Source of the DNA: Nostoc sp. LEGE 12450
GTDB taxonomy: Bacteria > Cyanobacteriota > Cyanobacteriia > Cyanobacteriales > Nostocaceae
DNA: 47,763 nt
NCBI RefSeq assembly: GCF_015206895.1
Contig: NZ_JADEXU010000053.1
Location: 1 to 47,763 of the forward strand
Reading direction: 5' to 3'
In this document: positions 35,769-44,853 of the stretch, one piece after another
Position numbering within the stretch: the first letter of the stretch is position 1
Layout of the letters: each line of letters opens with the position of its first letter
Program-made: the position numbers and the translations under genes
The notes under the pieces: model-generated
Told to the model about the DNA's origin: nothing
Seen by the model: the letters and a program-made list of their open reading frames with translations, nothing else
Database searches by the model: none

Positions 35769-36377
35769 CTATCTAAGTAGTTCAGCACCTCCTCGTTGGG
35801 GTGGCTGTGGGGTAGTTGATCTACTCGGACTGGGTGCGGTATTCGGTTTAGGAGATAGAGTATTTTGGGAAGTAGGATTAAATATGTTGACTAAGACTTG
35901 CACTAGAGCATCTCGCTGGCTGCGGGTGAGACGGGTTATGGCTTTGCGATCGCCTTCCATAGGGTTTTCCCGTAGTGAATCATAGCCTGGATAGGTAGTA
36001 TCATACATAATTTCATTCGCCCCCAGGTAATCAGCTAAAGTCAGCTTCCAATCTAAGCGATAAATTGGGGCCCGCCCTTTAGTATAAATGTGATATCTAA
36101 TCAGGCGATTTGCCAGAGTGCTGTTTTCTGCAACTTTCCCATTTTCTTTGCTGATATACTTGTTTTCTCGTGGGAAATCTGGCAATTGCTGGTACACCAA
36201 CTGCCAAACATCACTAGGTGTTATTCTCTGAGCATAAGCAGGTTGGATACTAAACAAACTTGTGTATATTGATTTGCCCGCCCCTGAACTCAAAGCAATT
36301 ACACCCACTACCATTAAGGCAGTGAGTGTTTGCCAGGGCTTGAGTAGGGGTTGAATGAACGATTGATGTTTGCTCAT
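35769..36377 (-). CDS. Secreted conserved cyanobacterial protein
   Basis: A 202-residue protein with an N-terminal signal or anchor helix (PWQTLTALMVVGVIALSSG) and a possible cleavage after PAYA. The mature part has ITPSDVWQLVYQQLPDFPRE, TLANRLIRYH and LTLADYLGANE, then a Pro/Ser-rich tail. I recognise this as a conserved cyanobacterial unknown, no catalytic motif seen. It starts 23 bp after the rpoZ stop on the same strand, so it is probably in an operon with it. Confidence 0.8.
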   Translation of the reverse strand: MSKHQSFIQPLLKPWQTLTALMVVGVIALSSGAGKSIYTSLFSIQPAYAQRITPSDVWQLVYQQLPDFPRENKYISKENGKVAENSTLANRLIRYHIYTKGRAPIYRLDWKLTLADYLGANEIMYDTTYPGYDSLRENPMEGDRKAITRLTRSQRDALVQVLVNIFNPTSQNTLSPKPNTAPSPSRSTTPQPPQRGGAELLR

Positions 36378-36400
36378 CCTGCCTTCTCTAAAGCCTTTTT

Positions 36401-36637
36401 TTATAGTTCGCCAATAATCTCTGGTTGAGTCAATTCATCGGACATTTCGATAATTGCTCTTAGCACTGGCTTCATCATCGCATCTTCGTTATTTTCAAAA
36501 TCTTCATAACGCCGACGTTTAGCACGATTGGCCACCTGAACCGTAATGCGGTAACGATTTGAGGCTGCACTAATCAGTTCCTCAGCTCGGTGCATAATCT
36601 GAGACTGAGTTGTCTCGAACTTAGAACGCTTTAGCAT
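36401..36637 (-). CDS. rpoZ: RNA polymerase omega subunit
   Basis: A 78-residue protein, [20 protein letters not shown] then [22 protein letters not shown], the core alpha-helical motif of omega with the cyanobacterial short form. Omega binds the beta-prime subunit and helps assemble RNA polymerase. It is the first gene of a minus-strand run with a secreted protein and DUF1818. Confidence 0.95.
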   Translation of the reverse strand: MLKRSKFETTQSQIMHRAEELISAASNRYRITVQVANRAKRRRYEDFENNEDAMMKPVLRAIIEMSDELTQPEIIGEL

Positions 36638-36796
36638 AATCAGTGGTTCTTGGGGTCATTCCCCAGTGTAGCAGTACTGATAAATCTGTTGTCTTGTATT
36701 TAATCGCCAGCAACCTTTCTGTTGATAGAGGCTAAGAGCCTTCTAGTCATTTTATAAGTTACTTATAATACTATCTGACTAAAGTCACACATCCTT

Positions 36797-37216
36797 ATGG
36801 CTGACCTTGTGGAAACTGCTATCAACGCGGGAAACTTCAATACCCTGGTGAAAGCTGCTCAAGCTGCAAATCTCATAGAAACTCTAAAGAGTCCTGGTTC
36901 TTTGACACTATTTGCACCAACTGACGAAGCTTTTGCCAAGCTGCCAGAAGGAACTTTAGATTCCCTACTAAAAGACATTCCCAAGCTCCAGAAAATTGTG
37001 GCATATCATGTCGCTAGTGGGGATGTTCGATCTGATGATTTGGTACAGATTAATGAGGCACAGACGCTTGAAGGGTCAATTGTAGCGATTGAGTCTACTG
37101 ACGGCAAATTTAAAGTGAATAACGCCAATGTTATCAAAACAGACATTTTGACAGACAATGGCGTGATCCATATTATTGATGAGGTTTTGATGCCTGCAAT
37201 GGTAGCTGGGAGATAA
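36797..37216 (+). CDS. Fasciclin-domain (FAS1) protein
   Basis: A 139-residue single FAS1 domain: GNFNTLVKAAQAANLIETL, the H1 block SLTLFAPTDEAFAKLP and the YH block KIVAYHVASG, ending NGVIHIIDEVLMPA. No signal peptide, so the protein is cytoplasmic or exported by another route. FAS1 domains mediate adhesion or stress functions; this short form is common in cyanobacteria. Divergent from rpoZ, 159 bp away. Confidence 0.92.
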   Translation: MADLVETAINAGNFNTLVKAAQAANLIETLKSPGSLTLFAPTDEAFAKLPEGTLDSLLKDIPKLQKIVAYHVASGDVRSDDLVQINEAQTLEGSIVAIESTDGKFKVNNANVIKTDILTDNGVIHIIDEVLMPAMVAGR

Positions 37217-37310
37217 GGGCATTGGGCATGGGGCATTGGGAAATGAAAAGTCTTCCTAGTCCCCAGTCCCCAGTCCCCAGTCCCTAGTCCCTAGTCCCTA
37301 ATCCCCAAAA
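37217..37310. repeat. Heptamer repeats (GGGCATT; CCCCAGT/CCCTAGT)
   Basis: GGGCATT/GGGCATG heptamers (37217-37241), then about seven copies of CCCCAGT and CCCTAGT (about 37258-37306). The second run enters the 3' end of the amylase gene and supplies its last codons and stop. Confidence 0.85.
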
Positions 37311-38745
37311 TGCAGCCACTGCGTGCGGGAAGAGTTAATAACAACTGTTCACCATTCCACTCAACTTCAGCAGTACCATATAACAGCTTGTTGGGTTGAG
37401 TATGCAAACTAGCCACATCTACATTTGCAGTCGCCGAACTTGTGCCAGCGTTTATAGCGATTATCAATTCTTCTGTGCCTAAAGTTCGTGCAAAGATATA
37501 CAGTTGTCCTTGAGCATAGAGGACTCGGTAATCACCTGTACGCAAGGCTGGGTATGTTTGGCGGATGGTAATTAATTGACGATGAGTATTGAAAATTTCT
37601 TGATTCCAGTTAGCCTCTAAAGGAAAGCCACGCCGTGAGTCGGGATCTATGCCACCAGGTAAGCCAACTTCATCACCATAGTAAATACTGGGGGCACCGG
37701 GAAAGGTGAGTAACAGTAAAGTCGATAATTCTACACTTGCTATATCACCGCCTGCAATGGTCATCAATCGTGCTGTATCGTGACTTGCTAACAAATTGAG
37801 TTGAGTTAGCTGAATTTCCCAAGGGTAAAGTTGCAGTACTTCTTGGATTTTGGTGGCGTACTCGGCAGCAAATAAGGGTGGGTAGGGTTGATAGTCGCGG
37901 CTTTGGACTTGTTCTAAGACTACGCGATCGCCAGCCGCAAAAGCAATTGTCGGCCCAGCAAATAGATAATTCATCACACCGTCAAATTGCGTTCCATCCA
38001 ACCACTGGCGGGAATCTCCCCACACTTCGCCCACAATATAGGCTTCGGGATTGATGGCTTTAGTGCGATCGCGGAATTCCTGCCAAAAACCAGGAGTTTT
38101 TATTTCAAATGGTACATCCAATCGCCAACCATCAATGCCGAATTTAATCCAATATTCGGCAATTTCCATAATGTATTCTCGTACTTCTGGATTGTCGTGG
38201 TTAAATTCTGGCAAAGCGCGATTTCCCGCCCAACCCACGTAGTTTGCAGGGAACTCACCGTTATAAGGTGAAAGGGGCCAGCCTTCTATTTTGAACCAAT
38301 TCACCCAAGGTGAATGAGGGCCATTTTCTAAAACGTCGTGGAAAAAGAAAAAGCCACGGCTGGAATGGTTAAATACCCCATCTAGAACGACTTTGATATT
38401 CCGTTTATGGGCTGCATCTAGCAATTCTTTAAAAGCCTCGTTGCCCCCCAGCATCGGGTCAACTTGATAATAATCGTGGGTATGATAGCGGTGATTACTG
38501 GCGGATTGAAAGATAGGTGTGAAATAAATCGCGTTAATCCCCAAATTCTGGATGTAGTCTAAATCCTCCATGATGCCCCATAAATCGCCGCCTTTATAAC
38601 CCTGGAGGGTTGGCATAGAGTCCCAATCTTCCCAACGGGCTTCTTGCAATAACCGTTTACGCGGCTGTTTGCTTCTGGCAAAGCGATCTGGGAAAATTTG
38701 GTAGAAAACAGCGTGCTTTACCCAATCTGGTGTTTGAATTTGCAT
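37291..38745 (-). CDS. GH13 alpha-amylase-family glycosidase
   Basis: A 484-residue cytoplasmic enzyme without a signal peptide. The four conserved GH13 regions are present: DGVFNHSSRG, GWRLDVPFE with nucleophile D210, VGEVWGDS with acid/base E240, and ASHDTAR with D323. The start FYQIFPDRFARSKQ is typical of cyclomaltodextrinase/neopullulanase or maltogenic amylases, but the N-terminal carbohydrate-binding domain of that subgroup is absent. It likely degrades short malto-oligosaccharides or maltodextrins. The C-terminal residues LGIRD and the stop lie in a heptamer repeat. Confidence 0.93.
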   Translation of the reverse strand: MQIQTPDWVKHAVFYQIFPDRFARSKQPRKRLLQEARWEDWDSMPTLQGYKGGDLWGIMEDLDYIQNLGINAIYFTPIFQSASNHRYHTHDYYQVDPMLGGNEAFKELLDAAHKRNIKVVLDGVFNHSSRGFFFFHDVLENGPHSPWVNWFKIEGWPLSPYNGEFPANYVGWAGNRALPEFNHDNPEVREYIMEIAEYWIKFGIDGWRLDVPFEIKTPGFWQEFRDRTKAINPEAYIVGEVWGDSRQWLDGTQFDGVMNYLFAGPTIAFAAGDRVVLEQVQSRDYQPYPPLFAAEYATKIQEVLQLYPWEIQLTQLNLLASHDTARLMTIAGGDIASVELSTLLLLTFPGAPSIYYGDEVGLPGGIDPDSRRGFPLEANWNQEIFNTHRQLITIRQTYPALRTGDYRVLYAQGQLYIFARTLGTEELIIAINAGTSSATANVDVASLHTQPNKLLYGTAEVEWNGEQLLLTLPARSGCILGIRD

Positions 38746-39408
38746 GAATAACTTTTTGTACGTTCAGAAGCGATCGTTGCAAATATTAGCTTCTTTATGA
38801 CTCTTACTTATGATAGAGAATCTGTAATTTGTCAGTAGTCATTAGAAATTTATACCAATTTAACAATTTTAGCTACAGTAATCATCTTTGATTTTTGCGA
38901 AGCTAGGTACAATTAAAAGAGCCTTCTTGCCTATTGCCCATCGCGCTTCGCCCACATAAATAAAAATAGATTAGTATACAACTTGTTAGTATTTAATAAT
39001 TCTTAAATTTATCTTTTTTATTTATTACTTAATTATTCTTAATTTTATTTTTTTAACTTTGTCCGTAATGATTTAGGCAGATAGTGGATTAGTTTAATAG
39101 CTCCATAAAAATTACCTCTTAGCTCAGTCTTGGGTAATTCTGAGATGCGTCTGCTCAAAGATATCTCATGAGTACAGAAAATCACTATTAGGAGACATAA
39201 TTCAGGGATATGAGTTATGAATTAGCAATTGTCTTAGGAATTACTTGCCGCCTCCTAAGCTTATTTGATGTTATCTATCAAAAAATAGATAACTATAGTC
39301 GCATCAAATAATCAAGGCGAAAAAACTGCATAGTCTGCATTAATGCCAGAGCGACTTATGCTAATAAACTACTTTGCTTTCACCCAATAAATTGAATTTG
39401 AGGTAAAA
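38746..39408. other. Long gene-free divergent region with a hairpin at 39265-39307
   Basis: About 660 AT-rich bases between the amylase and subtilase starts. A hairpin with TTGATG/CATCAA outside and TTATCTAT-CAAAAA-ATAGATAA inside lies 100 bp upstream of the subtilase start and might be an operator or 5' leader structure. No coding potential seen. Confidence 0.5.
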
Positions 39409-41136
39409 ATGAGACACGAAAAACTTTCTCCCGGACTACTGTTGGCATTTCAAGACTATCAAAATGAGGGAGATAAAGCTTTAGTTACACACAAGCGATC
39501 GCTTGGCATCATTGCCCACAAAAGCCCAGTCAAGCCAACAAAGAGCGTCGTTTTTATCTATTGCGATCCTGATGCAGACTTGAGTTATTTATCACAATAT
39601 AACATTGAAGTCAATCAAAACTCTGGGAGTGTGCGGACGGCTTTTTTACCGATAGAAAGTTTAGATGTCTTGTCTGAAGAAGATGTTATCCAACGCATCA
39701 AGCCATCACGCAAACTTCATTTGAGGATGGACACTGCAATGGGAGCAGTCAAACTCCCGGAGTTCCAGAACAAAACTGGACTGACTGGTAAAGGAGTAAT
39801 CATCGGCATTATAGACAGTGGCATTGATCCGAAACACCCCGCTTTTGCTGGACGAATTTTACACATTTGGGATCAAACACTGCCAGGGCCAGGAGTAACC
39901 GAAGGCGGCTATGGGGCGGAATTTACGGGAGCGCAACTGACAATTTCTCAGGATACTGGCGGTCATGGTACTCATGTTGCCGGAATTGCCGCCGGTGCCG
40001 ATGCTAGCTATGGTGGTGTCGCACCAGAAGCGGAATTAGTTGTCGTCAGGTCAGATTTACAGGATGCCCATATTGCTGATGGTGTGCGTTACATTTTCCG
40101 AATTGCTAGAGAGTTAGGACGCGCAGCCGTGGTGAATCTCAGCTTGGGCGGACACGCTGATGCCCATGATGGTAGTGATTCCTTATCCAAAGTTATTGAC
40201 GCGGAAACTGGCCCTGGAAGAATAGTTTGCTGTGCTGCGGGTAACGAAGGAAATGATAACATTCATGGACAAGCGATAATACCCAGTGGACACACTCGTG
40301 GTATGCGCTTTAATGTTCCTTTGAATCAAATAGGCATAGTTTGGTTAAATGCTTGGTATTCCAAAGACAGCGAATTAGAAGTGTCTGTGCGGAGTCCTAA
40401 CGGTTTTGTCACCCCATTCCAAAAAATAATTACTGACGGTAATGCCGCACAAGATTACCAGTTACCAGATGCAAGGGTGCAATTAGCGACACCAGCGCCA
40501 GATAAAGCCAATGGCGACCATAATTTCTTTGTGCAAATCCGGGGTATTGGCTCCTCGCCAGTTATGGGAGGTGTTTGGCAACTGCGAGTTCGCAACAGTT
40601 CTGCAACTGACACACGTTTAGATGTATGGACATTAGATGACACTTCATCAGTGTTTTTTACAGGTAAAAGTGTGAAAGATGCGCTAAAAATTGGTTCGCC
40701 AGGAGCCGCCAGCAGTGCAATTACAGTTGCCGCCTATACTACTAAAACCAAGTACACAGATATTGATAACGAAGTGCGAGAAATGGGGTTAGAATTGCAC
40801 ACTATTTCGGAATTCAGTAGTGAGGGGCCTCTACGGAATGATGCACACAAGCCGGATGTAGCAGCACCAGGAGCAATGATTATTTCAACACTTTCTGCCG
40901 ATGCAAATTTTGACCGCTCATCGATGATTAATTCTAAGTTTGTGGTGCAGGCTGGTACGAGTATGGCGACACCATTTGTTAGTGGGTTAGTAGCATTACT
41001 ATTGCAGCGAGATCCCAATCTCGATCCGGCTGCTGTGAAAGACTTGCTACGTAAAAATAGTGCAATTCCTGGAAAACCCGCAGGGACATTTGATGAGAAA
41101 TGGGGTTATGGAGTTATTAACGCTTTAAATCTGTAA
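39409..41136 (+). CDS. Subtilisin-like serine protease (S8), cytoplasmic, with I9-like propeptide
   Basis: A 575-residue protein without a signal peptide. Residues about 45-108 look like an inhibitor_I9-type propeptide; the catalytic domain follows with D136 (IIGIIDSGID), H186 (GGHGTHVAGIAAGA) and S518 (GTSMATPFVSG). The 330 residues between His and Ser are longer than in simple subtilisins and include the Asn block CCAAGNEGND and a beta-rich insertion (about 295-400). A free-standing copy of the propeptide-like domain is encoded 398 bp downstream, suggesting it controls this protease. The large divergent 5' gap may hold its control region. Confidence 0.93.
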   Translation: MRHEKLSPGLLLAFQDYQNEGDKALVTHKRSLGIIAHKSPVKPTKSVVFIYCDPDADLSYLSQYNIEVNQNSGSVRTAFLPIESLDVLSEEDVIQRIKPSRKLHLRMDTAMGAVKLPEFQNKTGLTGKGVIIGIIDSGIDPKHPAFAGRILHIWDQTLPGPGVTEGGYGAEFTGAQLTISQDTGGHGTHVAGIAAGADASYGGVAPEAELVVVRSDLQDAHIADGVRYIFRIARELGRAAVVNLSLGGHADAHDGSDSLSKVIDAETGPGRIVCCAAGNEGNDNIHGQAIIPSGHTRGMRFNVPLNQIGIVWLNAWYSKDSELEVSVRSPNGFVTPFQKIITDGNAAQDYQLPDARVQLATPAPDKANGDHNFFVQIRGIGSSPVMGGVWQLRVRNSSATDTRLDVWTLDDTSSVFFTGKSVKDALKIGSPGAASSAITVAAYTTKTKYTDIDNEVREMGLELHTISEFSSEGPLRNDAHKPDVAAPGAMIISTLSADANFDRSSMINSKFVVQAGTSMATPFVSGLVALLLQRDPNLDPAAVKDLLRKNSAIPGKPAGTFDEKWGYGVINALNL

Positions 41137-41144
41137 TTAGCCTC

Positions 41145-41194
41145 AGAGATGCGATATATTTAACACATTTAACATAATAAATATATCGCGTCTC
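41145..41194. repeat. Inverted repeat GAGATGCGATATATTTA / TAAATATATCGCGTCTC
   Basis: Two 17-bp arms (one mismatch) around a 16-bp centre directly after the subtilase stop. It could fold as a transcript end, though no T-run follows. Confidence 0.75.
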
Positions 41195-41206
41195 TTGAAG
41201 ATTATA

Positions 41207-41332
41207 CGGCTACTAAATTCAACAGCGCTAATTTAAAATTGCTGACTTGACAGATGCAATTTAAATCAGAATAACTGCTCTAGATGCTGATTTTTAAGGA
41301 GAAAATTTGAGTAGTACTTTGATCGAAAAATA
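41207..41332 (+). pseudogene. Decayed pentapeptide-repeat gene
   Basis: Translating plus-strand pieces in two frames gives TKFNSANLK, ADLTDA and DADF-stop-GENLSSTLIEK, the A(D/N)(L/F)xx pattern of pentapeptide repeats, but with stops and at least one frame change. It is therefore a short broken remnant rather than a working gene. Confidence 0.5.
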
Positions 41333-41534
41333 GGGAATATTAATATACAAGCATAATCTGCATTTAGACTCTCAATAAACCTCAAAGCCAAAGAGAACAG
41401 CAATTAATCTGTAATTGGATATAGTAAATCACCCATCAAATCTATACAGAGATAGGCAATAAAAACTCGTAAGTTTGATATCGTCGTTATACGATAGGTT
41501 AAAAATTGCCTGCTTTTTACCCACTTACTGCTTT

Positions 41535-41825
41535 ATGGATTTTCAAAAGCTAGATGCTGCCCTTGCTACAGCGCTCAATGATGTTCAAAACCCAGAAGAA
41601 CCGAGTTTAGAAGTTTTCATCCATACTGAACCAATTTTAGACTCTGCTGCAACTGCTGTTTTAGAAAATTTAGGCATCAGTGGTGTTACTAGTGGAAGAG
41701 ATATATTTACGGCAACACTGTCACTAAATGCAATTTCCCACTTGTCAGAGGAACCTTGGGTAAAATATTTGAAGCGATCGCAGCAATTGCGTTTGAGCAT
41801 AAATAAAGGCAAGTTGGGTGTTTAA
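41535..41825 (+). CDS. Free-standing subtilase-propeptide homologue, possible protease inhibitor
   Basis: A 96-residue protein from ATG 41535 (an earlier in-frame ATG at 41475 is less convincing). Its part FIHTEP ... LENLGISG ... TATLSLNAISHLSEEPWVKYLKRS aligns without gaps to residues about 60-105 of the upstream subtilase (LSQYNIEV ... TAFLPIESLDVLSEEDVIQRIKPS), sharing SG, TA-L, LSEE, V, S and L positions. I9-type propeptides are intramolecular chaperones and tight inhibitors, so this may act in trans on the protease. No catalytic residues and no signal peptide. I do not know a named family for it. Confidence 0.75.
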   Translation: MDFQKLDAALATALNDVQNPEEPSLEVFIHTEPILDSAATAVLENLGISGVTSGRDIFTATLSLNAISHLSEEPWVKYLKRSQQLRLSINKGKLGV

Positions 41826-42117
41826 TGACCCTTTTCTGACCCTATACTACGCAGACAGTTTTTTGTATTTACTGTGAATTAGGTTGTTTTTTTTCTGGAA
41901 ACTTACACTTCACCTCAATTTCCAGATTACCTACAGCACAGCATTCAGTAATTTCAGTAGTAATAATTTTTTGAAGAACAGCCAAAAAATCTGTCAGCAT
42001 GACTTGGCATGAATTATTAATTACATGATTCTTAACCTTTGATTGACTGAAAGATAGATCCTAAAGATGCGTCTAATTCGATACAATTTATAGGCAGAGA
42101 GAGCCGAGGAGAACAAG
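41826..42117. other. Gene-free leader of gshA
   Basis: Nearly 300 bp with no gene or repeat recognised. GAGGAG at 42104-42109 is the ribosome site for the GTG start at 42118. Confidence 0.5.
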
Positions 42118-43257
42118 GTGGTCTTATTAAAAGGCTTTGAGATCGAGATATATACTGGCACACCTCAAGGTGAAATCGTCGGTCTCTCCGACAAAATTAT
42201 TGCAGCCTTGGATGGATTTATGCGGGAGCCAGATAGCCGCAATGTAGAATACATAACCCAACCATCCCATAATTACGAAAATCTATTGTGTGCCTTGCTG
42301 CGTCCTCGGCGGGAGTTGCGAAACTACCTCAATCACTTGGGCGATTACACCTTGATACCGGGAAGTACTTTATCGTTAGGTGGCGGCGATCGCTTTCTGC
42401 GTTCCGATCCAGCAAATCCCTATCATGACTACATTGAGAACACCTACGGGACAAAAGTAGTCACCGCCAGCGTACATATTAATATAGGCATCAGCGATCC
42501 AGAAGTATTAATGCGGGCGTGTCGGGTGATCCGTATGGAAGCACCTTTATTTCTCGCCCTCAGCGCCTCATCTCCCTTCCTAGATGGCAAAACTACTGGC
42601 TATCACTCCACTCGCTGGGGCTTATTTCCGCAAACGCCTAACCATGTACCTTTATTTGCCAGCCACGCCGATCATATCCAGTGGGTGGAAGATCAACTCG
42701 TTGCCGGAACCATGCAAAATGTTCGGCATTTGTGGACATCGGTGCGACCAAATGGCGATCGCCGCCCTTATGATTTAAATCGCCTAGAACTAAGAATTTG
42801 CGATTTAGTCACAGATCCTATTGCCTTACTAGCCATTACTGCCTTATTAGAAGCGCGTTTATTGCAAGTAATCGAAAATCCTAACGTCGATCCTTTAACT
42901 CAAAGTATTTTCTCTAACGAAGAACTCGTCGCCCTCACTGCTGAAAACGAAGCGGCTGCGGCTGCTGATAGTCTTGATGCTAATTTGAGGCATTGGCAAG
43001 ATGGTAGAAGCATCCTAGCTAGAGATTGGATTACCCAAATGTACCAAGATGTTTGGGCGATCGCTAAACAACGAGGCTTTAGCTGTTTTCTTTCTCCATT
43101 GCACAAAATTCTCCGCGAAGGTAATGAAGCTCAACAGTGGTTGCAGTTACACACAGTCGGTTTTGACAGCCAGCGCGTCATCACTCAGGCTATTCTCGCC
43201 ACCCAAGAACGCGAAATCGAACTCGAAGACAAATTGTGTTCGTCCCTACTAGCTTAA
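42118..43257 (+). CDS. gshA: Glutamate-cysteine ligase, cyanobacterial type
   Basis: A 379-residue enzyme starting at GTG after a strong GAGGAG. FEIEIYTGTPQGEIVGLSDK, SRNVEYITQPSHNYENLL, LIPGSTLSLGG, TKVVTASVHINIG and NRLELRICDLVTDP fit the cyanobacterial glutamate-cysteine ligase family. It makes gamma-glutamylcysteine from glutamate, cysteine and ATP, the first step of glutathione synthesis. gshB is not in the window. Confidence 0.93.
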   Translation: MVLLKGFEIEIYTGTPQGEIVGLSDKIIAALDGFMREPDSRNVEYITQPSHNYENLLCALLRPRRELRNYLNHLGDYTLIPGSTLSLGGGDRFLRSDPANPYHDYIENTYGTKVVTASVHINIGISDPEVLMRACRVIRMEAPLFLALSASSPFLDGKTTGYHSTRWGLFPQTPNHVPLFASHADHIQWVEDQLVAGTMQNVRHLWTSVRPNGDRRPYDLNRLELRICDLVTDPIALLAITALLEARLLQVIENPNVDPLTQSIFSNEELVALTAENEAAAAADSLDANLRHWQDGRSILARDWITQMYQDVWAIAKQRGFSCFLSPLHKILREGNEAQQWLQLHTVGFDSQRVITQAILATQEREIELEDKLCSSLLA

Positions 43258-43600
43258 TTGAAGAGGCAGAGGAGCAGGGGGCAAGGGAGCAAGGAACACG
43301 GAGAGATGAATTAATAACCAATGCCCAATGCCCCATGCCCAATGGTAGATTTCTTTGGAGATAGTACTAGCCCTAAAATACACAAGTGATTAATCTTTCT
43401 ACATAAAACTTAATATTTCCCAATTTTAGCCAAATATCCTCTCAGGGATTGCTCTGGGAGGGTTTGTGCTATTGTTTTAAAAAACTAATCGATGGATGAT
43501 GCTTGATTATTATTAACAAAACCTATGAATAGCCTCTACCCTTTGGTAGATTTAACATTGACAATAAATTGTTTTATACAATACGTAGATTATACGGACA
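43258..43600. other. Gene-free gap with short repeats
   Basis: GAGGCAGAGGAGCAGGGGGCA-type purine repeats (43261-43290) and CCCAATGCCCCATGCCCAATGG (about 43323-43344), a complement of the GGGCATT heptamers. No gene or clear promoter recognised. Confidence 0.6.
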
Positions 43601-44062
43601 ATGCCCCAGGTCGTTTTAGTTAACCCACAAATTCCTCCTAATACAGGTAATATTGCTCGTACTTGTGCAGCAACAGGTACAGAGTTGCATTTGGTAGGGC
43701 CCTTGGGGTTTGAAATTAGCGATCGCTACCTCAAAAGAGCCGGCTTAGATTACTGGCCTTATGTCAAACTCCACTATCACGAATCCCTAGAAGCCTTTAA
43801 AACCGTACATCAAGAGCGTGGAGGCAGATGGTTGGGTTATACCGTTGGTGGTAATTTTAGTTACGTCAGCTTTCAATATCAAGCCGATGATTGGCTACTA
43901 TTTGGTAGTGAAACTACGGGCTTACCACCAACAATTTTGTCAGATTGCGATGCTACTCTGTATATTCCCATGAGCCAACCAGGGGTTCGCAGCTTGAACT
44001 TGTCAGTCAGTGTGGCAATTGGCTTATTTGAAACCCGTCGCCAGTTAGGCTATCTACAATAG
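43601..44062 (+). CDS. trmL: tRNA (cytidine/uridine-34 2'-O)-methyltransferase
   Basis: A 153-residue SPOUT methyltransferase with the three conserved motifs: NPQIPPNTGNIARTCAATG, LFGSETTGLP and IPMSQPGVRSLNLSVSVAIG, which form the trefoil-knot SAM site. TrmL methylates the 2'-O of the wobble base in certain tRNA-Leu species. Length and motifs are normal. Confidence 0.95.
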   Translation: MPQVVLVNPQIPPNTGNIARTCAATGTELHLVGPLGFEISDRYLKRAGLDYWPYVKLHYHESLEAFKTVHQERGGRWLGYTVGGNFSYVSFQYQADDWLLFGSETTGLPPTILSDCDATLYIPMSQPGVRSLNLSVSVAIGLFETRRQLGYLQ

Positions 44063-44853
44063 TTGTTTCCCTTCATGAGCTAAGTATATTTACTTATTAT
44101 CTCTAAAAAAATCTATCTAAACTGGAGAATTTCGGTAACAAGATTTTTTTGTTTACGGCAAAATATGTAAAAGAATATACCAATTTATGGGTTTATTCGC
44201 CAATTGTAGTGGAAGATACTTACAAAGAGAGGAAGGTTATTATAAGAAATTTATATATAAAACTTGAGATAATGCCAAATTTGAATGATAGATTTTGATG
44301 AATTTGAAGCATCCTAAATTGGGAACAAAAGCGCTAAAATCCAGTCATATCATGTATTTGAGCTGTTTTTGCTCAATGAACTCCCAAAAGCAGCCTAAAA
44401 TTAGACGATAGTTAATACGGTTGTTTTTTAGGGAATAATCAACGTAAAGTCTCGTGTTGAGAAGACTGATGGGCTAGAAATATCTTGAAGATATCTACAG
44501 CAGGGGGCATCACTTTTCCAGAAGTCGCAGCAATTTATTTTTCGGCAGCGACTATGGACTAGGCAAATCATTTGTTTAGTCCCCGTGATTGACGCAAGAC
44601 AAGCGCGGATAATGGTAAAGAGTTATAAACGTCCTAAGTGGTGTTAGGAGTGGTTCGGACAAGTAAACACAGCAAACTTTAAGTTTTGCTAATACATGTA
44701 AACTTGTCTAAATCAGAGAAGCAGGTTAATCTTGCGTAAGCATCTCTGGTGAATGTGATCTTGATCTATCATTTGTTGTGATCTAAATCATTGACTAGTA
44801 TCCAACTGAAAAATCGAGGTCAGTTAAGCGCTAGTGATCATAGGAGGTCGTCT
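44063..44853. other. Long leader region of the LysM/M23 gene
   Basis: About 790 bp with no coding potential. A possible stem CAGAGA-AGC / GCA-TCTCTG at about 44716-44751 lies about 105 bp before the start, and several shorter pairings are possible. I looked for a c-di-AMP (ydaO) riboswitch here because that class precedes cell-wall hydrolase genes in other bacteria, but its conserved core is not evident. Confidence 0.4.

Noticed and set aside
44063..44853. c-di-AMP (ydaO-type) riboswitch before the cell-wall peptidase gene
   Set aside because: The context fits, but the conserved core sequences could not be found by eye; a covariance-model search would decide.
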